A stretch of DNA of 64,000 bases from Coprococcus phoceensis (GTDB taxonomy: Bacteria; Bacillota; Clostridia; Lachnospirales; Lachnospiraceae): assembly GCF_900104635.1 (NCBI RefSeq), contig NZ_FNWC01000007.1, positions 1-64,000 of the forward strand. Reading direction: 5' to 3'. Every line of letters begins with the position of its first letter. The first letter of the stretch is position 1. The translations under genes were made by a program, and so were the position numbers. Of the stretch, positions 54,654 through 64,000 are shown in pieces. The notes beneath the pieces were generated by a model. That model made no database searches and was not told where the DNA came from. It saw only the letters and a program-made list of their open reading frames with translations.

Positions 54654-56736
54654 AATTAGTTACCTCCTGATTGATTGAACGCATTCCTTTTGTCGTTGCA
54701 CAGATTGGTTTATCGAAAATCATCAGTGCGGACGGAAGAATAAAGATTACGGTGAACATACTGATAATTGCACCACGTGCCATCAGGCTGCAGAGAGCGG
54801 AAATCATATCAATGTCAGAATATAGTCCGACTCCAAATGTCGCGGCAAAAAATCCAAGTGCAGATACGATAACGGAGCTGATGGAAGTTGAAAGCGCGAT
54901 ATAAACAGCCTCTTTTTTTGGTTTTCCTTTGCAGCGCTCTTTTTTATACCGTGTTGTCATCAAGATTGCGTAATCGACAGTTGCACCGAGCTGAATCGTA
55001 CCGATTACGATAGATGCAATAAACGGCATCTTCACTCCGGTATAGTATGGAATTCCCAAGTTGATAAAGATTGCAAATTCAATGACAGATACAAGAATCA
55101 GTGGCAGTGAGCCGGATTTGAATACAAATGCAATGATAATGAAAATTGCAATGATCGAAATGGCACTGACTACTTTAAAGTCTTTGTCGGTGATTGTAAT
55201 CAGATCTTTTGTACACGGTGCTTCGCCGATTAACATTGCGGATTTGTCATGGCTTTTTATGATTTTATTTAATTCGGTACATTGCTTGTTTACTTCGTCA
55301 GTTGCAGCTTTATATTCAGACTGTACTAAAATCAATTGCCAGTCTCCTTGTTTTAATGTCTCTGTCAATTCGCCCGGAATCATATCGCGCGGGATGGAAG
55401 AACCGAGAAGACTATCAAGTCCAAGCGCAAATTTGACACCTTTTACATCAGACATCTCCTGAAGCATTTCCTTTGCCTCTTTGGAAGACAGATCAGCGTC
55501 TGCCAAAACCATATGTGTCGCATTCATGTCAAAGGTATTGCTCAGCTTTTCGTTTGCCTTTATGCTGTCCAGGTATTTTGGAAGGGTAGCATCTAAGTTA
55601 TAATACACATCGGCTTTCGTGTATCCCCAGACTGCAGGACCTAATACTAACAGGAAGACAACGGCAAATACTTTGTAATGATCCGTGACAAAGTGTGTCA
55701 GTTTTTCCATCTTAGGAATGAGGGAGCGGTGTGAAGTTTTTTCAATCCATTTATCAAAAACCAAAATAAAAGAAGGAAGAATAGTCACACAGCTGAGGAC
55801 ACCGAAGACAACACCTTTTGCCATGACGATGCCAAGATCCATTCCAAGCGTGAAGCTCATGAAGCAAAGTGCGATAAATCCTGCTACAGTAGTGACAGAG
55901 CTTCCCAAAACGGAAGAAAAAGTGTTGGAGATGGCATGTGCCATCGCACGGTCTTTGTCGTTTGGAAAACGTTCCTGATTTTCCTGATAACTGTGCCACA
56001 GAAAAATCGAGTAGTCCATTGTAACTCCGAGTTGAAGGACAGCACTTAGCGCTTTTGTAATATAGGAAATTTCTCCAAGAAAATAATTGGTTCCCATATT
56101 ATATACGATCGCCATTCCGATACTGAGCATAAAGAATACCGGAAGAATCCAGCAATTTGTACAGAGGGCAAGAACAATGGATGTAAGTACCACGGCGATC
56201 AGCACGTACATAGAAGTCTCTTTTTCGGAGAGTGCCTTGATATCCGTTACGACTGCTGACATACTGCTAAGATAACATTGCTTATTTGTGATGCTTCGAA
56301 TCTCTGTGATGGCATCCATTGTGTTATCAGCAGAAGTTGTGTCGTCGAAGAAGATAGCCATCAGTGTGGAATAATCTTTTTGAAAAATGTCTTTGATTTT
56401 GTCTGGAAGAGAATCAATCGGAACGGACAGGTCAGAGATCGAATCGTACCAGATGACATCGGCAACACCGTCTACAGCTTCAATTTTCTTTTTTACATCG
56501 GTCACTTCTTTGGTTGTCATACCTTCGACTACTTCCATTGCGAAGGCGCCTTTCCCAAAATCATCCATCAGAATCTCCTGACCTTTCATGGTATCAATAT
56601 TATCCGGAAGATAATACAGGATATCGTAGTTGACTCTGGTGTTGAAGTATCCGAAAGCAGAAGGGATTAAAAGCAAAAAACCGATAATTAGAATGGCAAT
56701 TCGGTGCTTTGCAATCTTTTTTCCTACTTTCACCAT
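54634..56736 (-). CDS. MMPL/RND-family exporter
   Basis: The 700-aa membrane protein has twelve helices in two halves, each with an outer loop. Proton-relay DY pairs appear in GVTMDYSIFLWHSY (helix 4) and ATVDYAILMTTRY (helix 10), as in MmpL/YdfJ proteins. It is likely to export a lipid, peptide or antimicrobial compound. It is the first gene of a two-gene operon and its promoter is covered by the TetR operators. Confidence 0.9.
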   Translation of the reverse strand: MVKVGKKIAKHRIAILIIGFLLLIPSAFGYFNTRVNYDILYYLPDNIDTMKGQEILMDDFGKGAFAMEVVEGMTTKEVTDVKKKIEAVDGVADVIWYDSISDLSVPIDSLPDKIKDIFQKDYSTLMAIFFDDTTSADNTMDAITEIRSITNKQCYLSSMSAVVTDIKALSEKETSMYVLIAVVLTSIVLALCTNCWILPVFFMLSIGMAIVYNMGTNYFLGEISYITKALSAVLQLGVTMDYSIFLWHSYQENQERFPNDKDRAMAHAISNTFSSVLGSSVTTVAGFIALCFMSFTLGMDLGIVMAKGVVFGVLSCVTILPSFILVFDKWIEKTSHRSLIPKMEKLTHFVTDHYKVFAVVFLLVLGPAVWGYTKADVYYNLDATLPKYLDSIKANEKLSNTFDMNATHMVLADADLSSKEAKEMLQEMSDVKGVKFALGLDSLLGSSIPRDMIPGELTETLKQGDWQLILVQSEYKAATDEVNKQCTELNKIIKSHDKSAMLIGEAPCTKDLITITDKDFKVVSAISIIAIFIIIAFVFKSGSLPLILVSVIEFAIFINLGIPYYTGVKMPFIASIVIGTIQLGATVDYAILMTTRYKKERCKGKPKKEAVYIALSTSISSVIVSALGFFAATFGVGLYSDIDMISALCSLMARGAIISMFTVIFILPSALMIFDKPICATTKGMRSINQEVTNYEKQRL

Positions 56737-56758
56737 AAAAATTCCTCCTTTTCAAATA

Positions 56759-56863
56759 TGACTAACAGTCATTTTTAACTATCTAAGAGTATAACCTAAA
56801 AATGACTACAAGTCAATAATTTGGAAGTGAAAAGTTGACTTTTGGTCATTTGGAAATTATAAT
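56759..56863. promoter_or_regulatory. Divergent promoters with three TetR operators
   Basis: Three 13-bp palindromes of the form TGACY-N3-RGTCA lie at 56759-56771, 56803-56815 and 56836-56848. The minus-strand promoter is TTGACT (56811-56816), 17 bases, TATACT (56788-56793). The plus-strand promoter is TTGACT (56835-56840), 17 bases, TATAAT (56858-56863). Both -35 elements lie within operators, so one regulator can block both directions. Confidence 0.85.
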
Positions 56864-56897
56864 AGGGAAAGAAAATGGACAAAGCGAGGAAAAATAC

Positions 56898-57509
56898 ATG
56901 GGAAAAGTAGATGAAAACAAACAGCAGAAAGAAGATGCGCTTTTTAGAAGCGCGTATAATTTGTTTATGTCAAAAGGAATTTCCAAGACGTCGATACATG
57001 ATATTGTTCAGGATGCAGGAGTTGCCAAAGGTACGTTTTATCTTTATTTTAAGGACAAGTTTGAAATTCGAGACAGACTGATTGCAAGGACTGCAGAGAA
57101 ACTTTTTAAGGCAGCAAATACAGAACTGAAAAAAGTGAATGTTCCGAAATTTGAAGATAAAATTATTTTTATTGTGGATTATGTATTAGAGCAGATGAAA
57201 AAGAATAAGGCAGTTCTACGGTTTGTCTCGAAGAATCTGAGTTGGGGAGTTTTCAGGGCAGCTATTGAACAAAAGGAAGAAGCGACAGGAGTAAAAAACC
57301 TGTTGGAGGAGTTGTTGGCGGAATGTCCGGATGTGCATATTGAAGCGCCGGATACGATGTTGTTTCTCATTATTGAATTGGCAAGTTCTGCCTCGTACAG
57401 CACGATATTGGACAATGATCCCGTAAGCTATGAGGAATTAAAACCATATTTAAATGCCAGCATCCGGGCAATCATAAAAAGTCATATGTCCACAATACAG
57501 AGACAATAG
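56898..57509 (+). CDS. TetR-family repressor
   Basis: The 203-aa protein has an N-terminal HTH (ALFRSAYNLFMSKGISKTSI, DIVQDAGVAKGTFYLYFKDK) and a C-terminal ligand domain. The start at 56898 has GAGGAAAA upstream. It is divergent from the MMPL operon and should bind the three operators between them, repressing itself and the exporter until a ligand appears. Confidence 0.9.
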   Translation: MGKVDENKQQKEDALFRSAYNLFMSKGISKTSIHDIVQDAGVAKGTFYLYFKDKFEIRDRLIARTAEKLFKAANTELKKVNVPKFEDKIIFIVDYVLEQMKKNKAVLRFVSKNLSWGVFRAAIEQKEEATGVKNLLEELLAECPDVHIEAPDTMLFLIIELASSASYSTILDNDPVSYEELKPYLNASIRAIIKSHMSTIQRQ

Positions 57510-57548
57510 TAGGAAGAAAATTTAATTTAAAGAAAGAATATCCTGTGG

Positions 57549-57577
57549 TTGTATTCCGTGGAAAGACATGTTAAAAT
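57549..57577 (+). promoter_or_regulatory. Promoter of the asparaginase operon
   Basis: TTGTAT, a 17-base spacer and TAAAAT lie 18 to 24 bases before the possible starts. Confidence 0.6.
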
Positions 57578-57594
57578 GAGACGGTGAGGTTGAT

Positions 57595-58611
57595 GTGAAA
57601 ATGAAAAAAAAGATTCTTATGATTGGTACAGGTGGAACAATCGCTTCAAAACAAACGGAACACGGGCTTGCACCGGGACTGTCGTCGGAGGATATTTTAT
57701 CCTATATTCCGCAGGTTGAAAGTGTCTGTGATGTGGATACATTGCAGGTGTGTAATATTGACAGTACAAATGTTACTCCAATGCATTGGAGACTTCTTGC
57801 AGAGACGATCGAAAAGAATTATGCGCAGTATGACGGATTTGTTATTTGCCATGGAACAGACACACTGGCATATACAGCGGCGGCATTATCCTATATGATT
57901 CAAAATTCTTCAAAACCGATTGTCATTACCGGGGCGCAAAAGCCGATTAATATGGATGTGACAGATGCAAAGACGAATCTGCTTGACAGTTTTATTTATG
58001 CGGCAGATGAAGATTCACAGGATGTGACAATTGTATTTGACGGAAAAGTGATTGTGGGAACAAGAGCAAAAAAGGAGCGGGCGAAAAGTTACAATGCGTT
58101 TTCAAGCATTAATTTTCCGTATCCTGCTGTGATTCAGGATCAGCGCGTGATCCGCTATATTCCTTCTATTCCGCATGAGAAAGACGTAATGTTTTATTAT
58201 GATATGAAGGAAAGCATTTATGTATTGAAATTGATTCCGGGAATGAAAGCAGATATTTTGACGTACATTTTTGAAAATTATGATGCGATTGTAATTGAGA
58301 GCTTTGGCGTAGGAGGTCTTCCTGAGACAATTGTGGAGACGTTCTACAAAGAGATGAGCAGTTGGATTGAACGAGGGAAGATCGTGGTTATGACAACACA
58401 GGTGGCAAATGAGGGAAGTAATATGACAGTCTACGAAGTTGGGAAAAAAGTAAAACAGGACTTTAATTTGCTTGAAGCATATGATATGACTTTGGAGGCG
58501 ACGATTACTAAATTGATGTGGCTGATGGGGCTTCCGAAGATGAAGTATAAAGAGTTTAAGAACAGATTTTATACGATGGTGAACCATGACATTCTTTTTA
58601 CAAAAAAATAG
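57595..58611 (+). CDS. ansA: L-asparaginase, type I (AnsA-like)
   Basis: This cytosolic enzyme hydrolyses asparagine to aspartate and ammonia. Motifs are IGTGGTIAS (first catalytic Thr at about 13-15) and CHGTDTLAYTAAAL (Thr-Asp pair), with VITGAQKP. Length is 338 aa from GTG 57595, or 336 from ATG 57601; GAGGT at 57585-57589 suits the GTG somewhat better. No signal peptide is seen, so it is the cytosolic type. It starts an operon with YitT and a HAD hydrolase. Confidence 0.9.
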   Translation: MKMKKKILMIGTGGTIASKQTEHGLAPGLSSEDILSYIPQVESVCDVDTLQVCNIDSTNVTPMHWRLLAETIEKNYAQYDGFVICHGTDTLAYTAAALSYMIQNSSKPIVITGAQKPINMDVTDAKTNLLDSFIYAADEDSQDVTIVFDGKVIVGTRAKKERAKSYNAFSSINFPYPAVIQDQRVIRYIPSIPHEKDVMFYYDMKESIYVLKLIPGMKADILTYIFENYDAIVIESFGVGGLPETIVETFYKEMSSWIERGKIVVMTTQVANEGSNMTVYEVGKKVKQDFNLLEAYDMTLEATITKLMWLMGLPKMKYKEFKNRFYTMVNHDILFTKK

Positions 58612-58629
58612 AGGGGATTCGAAAAATTT

Positions 58630-59493
58630 ATGGAACGGACAAAGAAGATAAAGGAATATGTAATTATTACGTTGGGAACATTGATTGTCTCGATGGCAGT
58701 TTATTTTTTCCTGCTGCCAAGTAATGTAGTTGTGGGAAGCTTGTCGGGACTTGTGATGGTACTGGCGACGTTTATACCACTTAAAATTTCGGTTATGACA
58801 TTTATTTTAAATGCGGTTCTTCTTGTAGTAGGCTTTCTGTTTATCGGAAAGGAATTCGGAGCAAAGACCGTATACACATCGCTTTTAATGCCGATATTTT
58901 TGTATGTGTTTGAGTTGATTTTTCCGAACAACAAGTCGCTGACAAATGATGTGGTGCTTGACACGATCTGTTATATTCTTGTCGTGAGCGTTGGACTTGC
59001 TCTTTTGTTCAATGCGAATGCATCTTCCGGAGGATTGGACATCGTGGCGAAACTTTTGAACAAATATCTGCATATTGAGATTGGAAAAGCGATGACGCTT
59101 GCGGGAATGTGTACGGCGATCAGTTCTATTTTCGTGTATGATACGAAGACATTGGTGCTGAGTATTTTGGGAACTTATGCAAATGGAATTGTTCTGGACC
59201 ATTTTATTGATGGATTTAACAGAAGAAAACGAATCTGTATTCTTACAGAACAGTATAAAGAATTACAAAATTTTATTGTCCACGAATTACACCGTGGTGT
59301 GACATTGTATCCGGCAATTGGTGGATATAATAATGAAGAAAAGATAGAATTGGTGACGATTCTTACAAGAAATGAATATGCGGAAGTATTGAATTATCTA
59401 CATTCGGTTGATGAGAATGCATTTGTCACTGTCTCAACAGTAAATGAAGTGATTGGACAGTGGAATGTGAAACAGAAGATGCGGGGCATTTAG
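58630..59493 (+). CDS. YitT-family membrane protein
   Basis: The 287-aa protein has five or six helices (about 10-170, DUF161 part, LPSNVVVGSLSGL and ANASSGGLDIVAK) and a cytosolic C-terminal DUF2179 domain (RGVTLYPAIGGYNNEEK). The function is unknown; the family is common in Firmicutes. It lies 18 bases after the asparaginase gene. Confidence 0.85.
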   Translation: MERTKKIKEYVIITLGTLIVSMAVYFFLLPSNVVVGSLSGLVMVLATFIPLKISVMTFILNAVLLVVGFLFIGKEFGAKTVYTSLLMPIFLYVFELIFPNNKSLTNDVVLDTICYILVVSVGLALLFNANASSGGLDIVAKLLNKYLHIEIGKAMTLAGMCTAISSIFVYDTKTLVLSILGTYANGIVLDHFIDGFNRRKRICILTEQYKELQNFIVHELHRGVTLYPAIGGYNNEEKIELVTILTRNEYAEVLNYLHSVDENAFVTVSTVNEVIGQWNVKQKMRGI

Positions 59494-59510
59494 CGTAACA
59501 GGAGGACAAG

Positions 59511-60158
59511 ATGAGAGATTACAAATATATTTTGTTTGATTTGGACGGAACATTAACAGACCCGAAAGAAGGAATCACGAAGTCGGTTGCATATGCATTG
59601 AAACATTTTGGGATCGATGTGGAAGATTTGGACACATTATGCAAGTTCATTGGACCACCGCTCAAGGATTCTTTTATGCAATATTATGGACTGAGTGAGG
59701 ATGATGCACACCTTGCGGTGGAAAAATACAGGGAATATTTTGAACCGTGTGGAATGTTTCAAAACAAAGTGTATGACGGGGTGGAAAATCTGTTAAAGGA
59801 ACTGAAAACAAGTGGAAAAGAGATTGTTCTTGCGACCTCAAAGCCGGGAGTCTATGCACAGAAAATATTGGAGCATTTTCATTTGGATTCTTACTTTTCT
59901 TATGTGGCAGGAAGTGAGCTGGATGGACGAAGAGTGAAAAAAGGCGATGTGATCGCATATGCATTAGAGAAGATGAATATAAAAGAATATTCACAGGCTG
60001 TCATGATCGGAGATCGGGAGCATGATATTATCGGAGCGAAAGAGCATGGACTTTCCTGCATCGGTGTACTTTACGGATATGGAAGCAGAGAAGAATTTGA
60101 ACGGTATGGTGCAGATTGCATTGTGGAGACGGTGAGTGAGTTGAGGGAAGAACTGTAA
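59511..60158 (+). CDS. HAD-family phosphatase, phosphoglycolate phosphatase-like
   Basis: The 215-aa hydrolase has FDLDGTLTD with the nucleophile Asp, the cap domain at about 15-80, LATSKPGVYA (motif II Thr/Ser) and MIGDREHDIIGAK (metal-binding). The substrate may be phosphoglycolate, pyrophosphate or a nucleotide. It is the last gene of the asparaginase operon. No clear terminator follows before the valS promoter. Confidence 0.87.
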   Translation: MRDYKYILFDLDGTLTDPKEGITKSVAYALKHFGIDVEDLDTLCKFIGPPLKDSFMQYYGLSEDDAHLAVEKYREYFEPCGMFQNKVYDGVENLLKELKTSGKEIVLATSKPGVYAQKILEHFHLDSYFSYVAGSELDGRRVKKGDVIAYALEKMNIKEYSQAVMIGDREHDIIGAKEHGLSCIGVLYGYGSREEFERYGADCIVETVSELREEL

Positions 60159-60190
60159 TCTTAAAAATGTATGAAGAATTTTGGAACAGC

Positions 60191-60219
60191 TTGACAAATG
60201 GTTGTTTCGAGGATAATAT
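60191..60219 (+). promoter_or_regulatory. Promoter of valS
   Basis: TTGACA, a 17-base spacer and TAATAT lie just before the T-box leader. Confidence 0.75.
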
Positions 60220-60225
60220 ATTCAG

Positions 60226-60510
60226 TAGTTTCTAAAGCAAAAGGTAATGAGAAAGAGGAGTACACATAAGTCGCTTGAAAGAGAGAACCGCTCTTAGGCT
60301 GAAAGGTGGTTTCAAGATAGAAATGTAGAAGGTAGCTTTCGAACCGGATTTCTGAACTGTGTATAATTATATAATAAGGTCAAAGTAGGAAGTCACGGGG
60401 TGGTTCACGTTAAAGAACCGACGAGATATATATGAAAGATTTCGTATATAACAAAGGTGGTACCGCGATTATTCGCCCTTTACATTTTCATGATGTAAAG
60501 GGCTTTTTAT
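60226..60510 (+). promoter_or_regulatory. T-box leader of valS
   Basis: The conserved T-box AAAGGTGGTACCGCG is at 60453-60467. It is followed by a terminator (GCCCTTTACAT at 60475-60485 with ATGTAAAGGGC at 60493-60503, then T5). Upstream lies the stem I region, whose base may be TACACA (about 60264-60269) with TGTGTA (about 60358-60363). Uncharged tRNA-Val should pair with the specifier and the T-box to prevent termination. The specifier was not located with certainty; GTA at 60325, GTA at 60332 and GTC at about 60379 are candidates. Confidence 0.88.
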
Positions 60511-60554
60511 TACGAATAATACGAATCATGAGAGGGATTTACAAGGAGGAAGTA

Positions 60555-63203
60555 ATGAGTAAAAATTTAGAGAAAACATATAATCCAAAGGAGATTGAGA
60601 CGAAACTTTATGAAAGATGGTGTGAGAATAAATATTTTCACGCAGAAGTAGATAGAAGCAAGAAACCATTTACAATTGTTATGCCGCCACCGAATATTAC
60701 GGGTAAGCTGCATATGGGACACGCACTTGACAATACATTACAGGATATTTTAATTCGTTATAAGAGAATGCAGGGGTACAATGCACTTTGGATTCCGGGA
60801 ACAGACCATGCGGCAATCTCAACAGAAGTAAAGGTTACAAACCAGTTAAAAGAAGAAGGAATTGACAAAAAAGAGCTGGGACGTGAAGGATTTTTAAAGA
60901 GAACCTGGGAATGGAAAGAAGAGTACGGCGGAACAATCACACAGCAGCTTAAGAAACTGGGAACATCTTGTGATTGGGACAGAGAGCGTTTCACAATGGA
61001 TGAGGGATGCTCCAAAGCAGTAGAAGAAGTGTTCATCAAGTTGTATGAAGAAGGATATATTTACAAAGGTTCCAGAATTATCAACTGGTGTCCGGTATGT
61101 AAAACTTCCCTTTCTGATGCGGAAGTAGAGCATGAGGAACAGGCAGGACATTTCTGGCATATCAAATACCCAATCGTAGGAACAGACCGTTTCCTTGAGA
61201 TTGCGACAACACGTCCGGAGACAATGCTTGGAGATACTGCAATCGCAGTTCACCCGGATGATGACAGATATAAAGATATTGTTGGAAAGAACGTATTACT
61301 TCCATTGGTAAATAAAGAGATTCCGATTGTGGCAGACTACTATGTAGACAAAGAATTTGGAACAGGTGCGGTGAAGATTACACCAGCGCATGACCCGAAT
61401 GACTTTGAAGTTGGAAAACGTCACAACTTGCCGGAGATCAATATCATGAACGATGATGCGACAATCAATGAACATGGTGGAAAATATGCAGGCATGGATC
61501 GCTATGAGGCAAGAAAAGCAATCGTGGCAGATTTGGAAGAGCAGGGATACCTTGTGAAAATCGAAGACCACACACACAATGTAGGAACACATGACAGATG
61601 TCACACAACAGTGGAACCGTTGATTAAACAACAATGGTTTGTGAAGATGGAAGAACTTGCAAAACCGGCGATCAATGCGTTAAAGGCTGGAGAATTAAAA
61701 TTTGTTCCTGAACGTTTTGACAAGATTTATCTGCACTGGCTGGAAAATATCCGTGACTGGTGTATTTCAAGACAGATTTGGTGGGGACACAGAATTCCTG
61801 CTTACTATTGTGACGAGTGCGGGGAATTTGTAGTGGCAAGAGAGATGCCGGAAGTATGTCCGCACTGTGGATGTACACATTTTACACAGGATGAAGATAC
61901 ACTTGATACATGGTTCAGTTCAGCGCTCTGGCCGTTCTCAACACTTGGCTGGCCGGACAGCACAGAGGAATTGGATTACTTCTATCCGACAGATGTGCTT
62001 GTGACAGGATATGATATCATTTTCTTCTGGGTAATCCGTATGGTATTCTCAGCGTTTGCACACACAGGAAAATCACCGTTCCACACAGTATTCATTCACG
62101 GACTTGTGCGTGATTCACAGGGACGTAAGATGAGTAAATCACTTGGAAACGGAATTGATCCGTTGGAAGTGATCGAACAATACGGTGCAGATGCGCTTCG
62201 TATGACGCTTGTGACAGGAAATGCGCCGGGAAATGATATGCGTTTCTATGATGAGCGAGTTGAGGCAAACAGAAACTTTGCGAACAAAGTATGGAATGCA
62301 TCTCGTTTTATCTTGATGAACATGGAAGATAAGACAATTACAACACCGGATCTGGGTGAGTTGACACCGACAGATAAGTGGATTCTTTCAAAAGTGAATA
62401 CACTTGCAAAAGACGTGACAGAGAATATGGATAAGTTTGAGCTTGGAATCGCACTTCAGAAAGTATATGACTTTATCTGGGATGAGTTCTGTGACTGGTA
62501 TATTGAGCTTGCAAAATATCGTATGTATCATGCAGATGAAGATGCAAAAGCTGCAAATGCGACATTATGGACCTTGAAAACAGTATTGGCAAACGGCTTG
62601 AAATTGTTACATCCGTTTATGCCGTTTGTGTCTGAGGAAATCTACAGTGCATTAGTGCCGGAAGAAGAGTCTTTGATGATGTCAACATGGCCACAATATA
62701 AAGAAGAGTGGAATTTTGCGGCAGAAGAGAATGTGGTAGAACACATGAAAGAAGTAATTCGTGGTGTGCGTAACGTGCGCGCAGAGATGAATGTTGCACC
62801 TAGCCGTAAAGCAAAAGCATTTATTGTATGCGAGAATGAGACATTGAGAAATGGTTTGGAAGAAATCAAAATCTCTTCTGCTCCTTTAATGAATGCAAGT
62901 GAGATTGTGATTCAGTCAGACAAGGAAGGCGTTGCTGAAGATGCAGTTTCCGTTGTTGTGACAGATGCAGTTGTATATCTTCCGTTGGCAGAACTGGTAG
63001 ATTTTGAACAGGAAATTGAACGTCTGAAAAAGGAAGAAGCAAAATTAGAGAAAGAACTTGCTCGTGTAAACGGAATGCTTGGCAATGAAAAATTCATCAG
63101 CAAAGCGCCGGAAGCTAAGATTAATGAAGAAAAGGCAAAATTAGAAAAATATACACAAATGATGGAACAGGTAAAAGAAAGACTTGCAGGACTTCAAAAA
63201 TAA
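60555..63203 (+). CDS. valS: Valyl-tRNA synthetase
   Basis: The 882-aa class I synthetase charges tRNA-Val. The HIGH motif is in [18 protein letters not shown], the KMSKS motif in [14 protein letters not shown], the editing domain in the central part ([12 protein letters not shown]), and the C-terminal coiled coil from about 815 ([20 protein letters not shown]). The start at 60555 has AAGGAGGAAG upstream. An in-frame extension into the T-box is not coding. Confidence 0.97.
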   Translation: MSKNLEKTYNPKEIETKLYERWCENKYFHAEVDRSKKPFTIVMPPPNITGKLHMGHALDNTLQDILIRYKRMQGYNALWIPGTDHAAISTEVKVTNQLKEEGIDKKELGREGFLKRTWEWKEEYGGTITQQLKKLGTSCDWDRERFTMDEGCSKAVEEVFIKLYEEGYIYKGSRIINWCPVCKTSLSDAEVEHEEQAGHFWHIKYPIVGTDRFLEIATTRPETMLGDTAIAVHPDDDRYKDIVGKNVLLPLVNKEIPIVADYYVDKEFGTGAVKITPAHDPNDFEVGKRHNLPEINIMNDDATINEHGGKYAGMDRYEARKAIVADLEEQGYLVKIEDHTHNVGTHDRCHTTVEPLIKQQWFVKMEELAKPAINALKAGELKFVPERFDKIYLHWLENIRDWCISRQIWWGHRIPAYYCDECGEFVVAREMPEVCPHCGCTHFTQDEDTLDTWFSSALWPFSTLGWPDSTEELDYFYPTDVLVTGYDIIFFWVIRMVFSAFAHTGKSPFHTVFIHGLVRDSQGRKMSKSLGNGIDPLEVIEQYGADALRMTLVTGNAPGNDMRFYDERVEANRNFANKVWNASRFILMNMEDKTITTPDLGELTPTDKWILSKVNTLAKDVTENMDKFELGIALQKVYDFIWDEFCDWYIELAKYRMYHADEDAKAANATLWTLKTVLANGLKLLHPFMPFVSEEIYSALVPEEESLMMSTWPQYKEEWNFAAEENVVEHMKEVIRGVRNVRAEMNVAPSRKAKAFIVCENETLRNGLEEIKISSAPLMNASEIVIQSDKEGVAEDAVSVVVTDAVVYLPLAELVDFEQEIERLKKEEAKLEKELARVNGMLGNEKFISKAPEAKINEEKAKLEKYTQMMEQVKERLAGLQK

Positions 63204-63241
63204 GTCCTGCGAAAGTCAGGAAATATAGGTGAGGTTAGAGT

Positions 63242-64000
63242 ATGAAACGAATCCACATCAGGAAACCAGATATAAAGGGGAAATTTCAAAAACTAAGACA
63301 TTTAAAAAAGGAAGATATCAAAGAATATTGGCATAAAAAGAAACTTCGAAGAGAAGCAATTTTGGAAAAGAGAAGAAACAGTGCTTTTGCAAAAAAAATG
63401 CAGCCTGTCTACAAAATCATGAACCGATTTTCACTTTTGCTGCATGTGTTGTACGCGTGTCTGATCAACCTTGTGATTGAATCAATTTCAAGACACTCAT
63501 TTTTTGCCGCATGGGATTATATGGTCGGTTCGCCTTGGACATTTTTGTTTAATACGTACTTGATATTTATTACATTTTTACTCGTATATTTGGTGAGAAG
63601 ACGTGTTTTTGTGCGTATATTGATTACCGCTTTCTGGATGATACTTGGTATTACAAATGGCTATATGCTGATGGTGAGGGTAACACCATTCAATGCACAG
63701 GATTTAAAGGTTGCAGGCGATGCGGTGACATTGTTTGATAAATATTTTTCCGGATTTGAGGGCATGATGCTGGCTGTAGGAATCATTGCAGTTGTTGTGT
63801 GGCTCATATCCATGTGGAGAAGAGGCGGACAATACCAGGGAAAGATGCATCGTATTATTGCGCTGATCGGAATTGTGTTCTGCTTTGGAATTACCGGATT
63901 GATCACAAATCTGGCAATCAATAAGCGTGTAGTCTCAAATTATTTTGGGAATATCGCATTTGCGTATGAGGATTATGGATTTCCGTATTGCTTTAGTGCA
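63242..64000 (+). CDS. LTA synthase-like sulfatase family protein, N-terminal part
   Basis: The frame is open to the end of the window, with 253 residues. A basic N terminus (KRIHIRKPDIKGKFQKLRHL) is followed by four or five membrane helices (about 65-245). The VTPFNAQDLKVAGDAVTL and NIAFAYEDYGFPYCFS blocks are typical of lipoteichoic acid synthase-type enzymes, whose catalytic sulfatase domain would come next. The ribosome binding site is weak (AGGTGAGG). Start 63242 is 38 bases after valS. Confidence 0.8.
   Translation, partial: MKRIHIRKPDIKGKFQKLRHLKKEDIKEYWHKKKLRREAILEKRRNSAFAKKMQPVYKIMNRFSLLLHVLYACLINLVIESISRHSFFAAWDYMVGSPWTFLFNTYLIFITFLLVYLVRRRVFVRILITAFWMILGITNGYMLMVRVTPFNAQDLKVAGDAVTLFDKYFSGFEGMMLAVGIIAVVVWLISMWRRGGQYQGKMHRIIALIGIVFCFGITGLITNLAINKRVVSNYFGNIAFAYEDYGFPYCFSA

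Noticed and set aside
54671..56670. Plus-strand frames opposite the MMPL exporter
   Set aside because: They are the complement of a clear membrane-protein gene and show no family or ribosome binding site.

Overview
The window looks like a chromosomal segment of a low-GC Gram-positive anaerobe of the class Clostridia, most likely family Lachnospiraceae (inference). The evidence is strong AGGAGG ribosome binding sites, A+T-rich codon use, PPi-type phosphofructokinases, rubrerythrin, ferredoxin and ferritin-like proteins, a YlmC/YmxH sporulation-type protein, a DUF4317 protein and a T-box ahead of valS. Nothing in it allows a species call. No prophage, insertion sequence, integrase or CRISPR array was found.

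Layout. (1) 1-3850: end of an rRNA operon (23S, no 5S directly after it), then eight tRNA genes (Asn, Glu, Thr, Met, Asp, Val, Leu, Arg) ending in a terminator. (2) 4.0-16.4 kb: a peptidoglycan glycosyltransferase, a GlpP-type antiterminator, two PPi-PFK paralogues (5.4 kb + and 10.3 kb -) and, between them, a two-gene operon for a pseudokinase-TM-TPR protein and an Ig-like-repeat membrane protein. A GT2 glycosyltransferase, rubrerythrin, a DUF4317 protein and a subtilisin-family protease follow. (3) 16.4-29.3 kb: an ABC exporter operon led by a ProX-type deacylase, a MalY/PatB aminotransferase, a SsuABC/TauABC-type importer, a heterodimeric ABC exporter, ferredoxin, a ferritin-like protein and an XRE regulator. 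(4) 29.5-44.9 kb: M18 aminopeptidase with a YjeM-like permease whose proximal start is frameshifted, a NatAB-type ABC pair, ylmC/ymxH-nrdR, truA-xth-isochorismatase, a cystine-type symporter operon with a duplicated thioredoxin-like lipoprotein, and a CoA cluster (coaBC, panT, coaX) plus an SDR oxidoreductase.

(5) 45-52.3 kb has an accessory character: ArsR/ArsP with a truncated arsC, an Rrf2 regulator, a macrodomain hydrolase with a class M sirtuin (SirTM), a GntR regulator with a decayed Gfo/Idh/MocA gene, a PPC-domain protein, a second ArsR with a predicted leaderless mRNA, and an HD hydrolase. (6) 52.4-57.5 kb: a TetR-controlled MMPL/RND exporter plus heptad-repeat protein, with three copies of one operator between the divergent promoters. 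(7) 57.6-64 kb: asparaginase, YitT and HAD genes in one operon, T-box-valS, and the start of an LTA-synthase-like gene cut by the window end.

The items most worth following are the SirTM-macrodomain pair with twin palindromes at its promoter, the pseudokinase/Ig-repeat operon, the cystine symporter with duplicated thioredoxin-like lipoprotein, the structured leader before panT, and a minus-strand RNA-like element near 10.1 kb.
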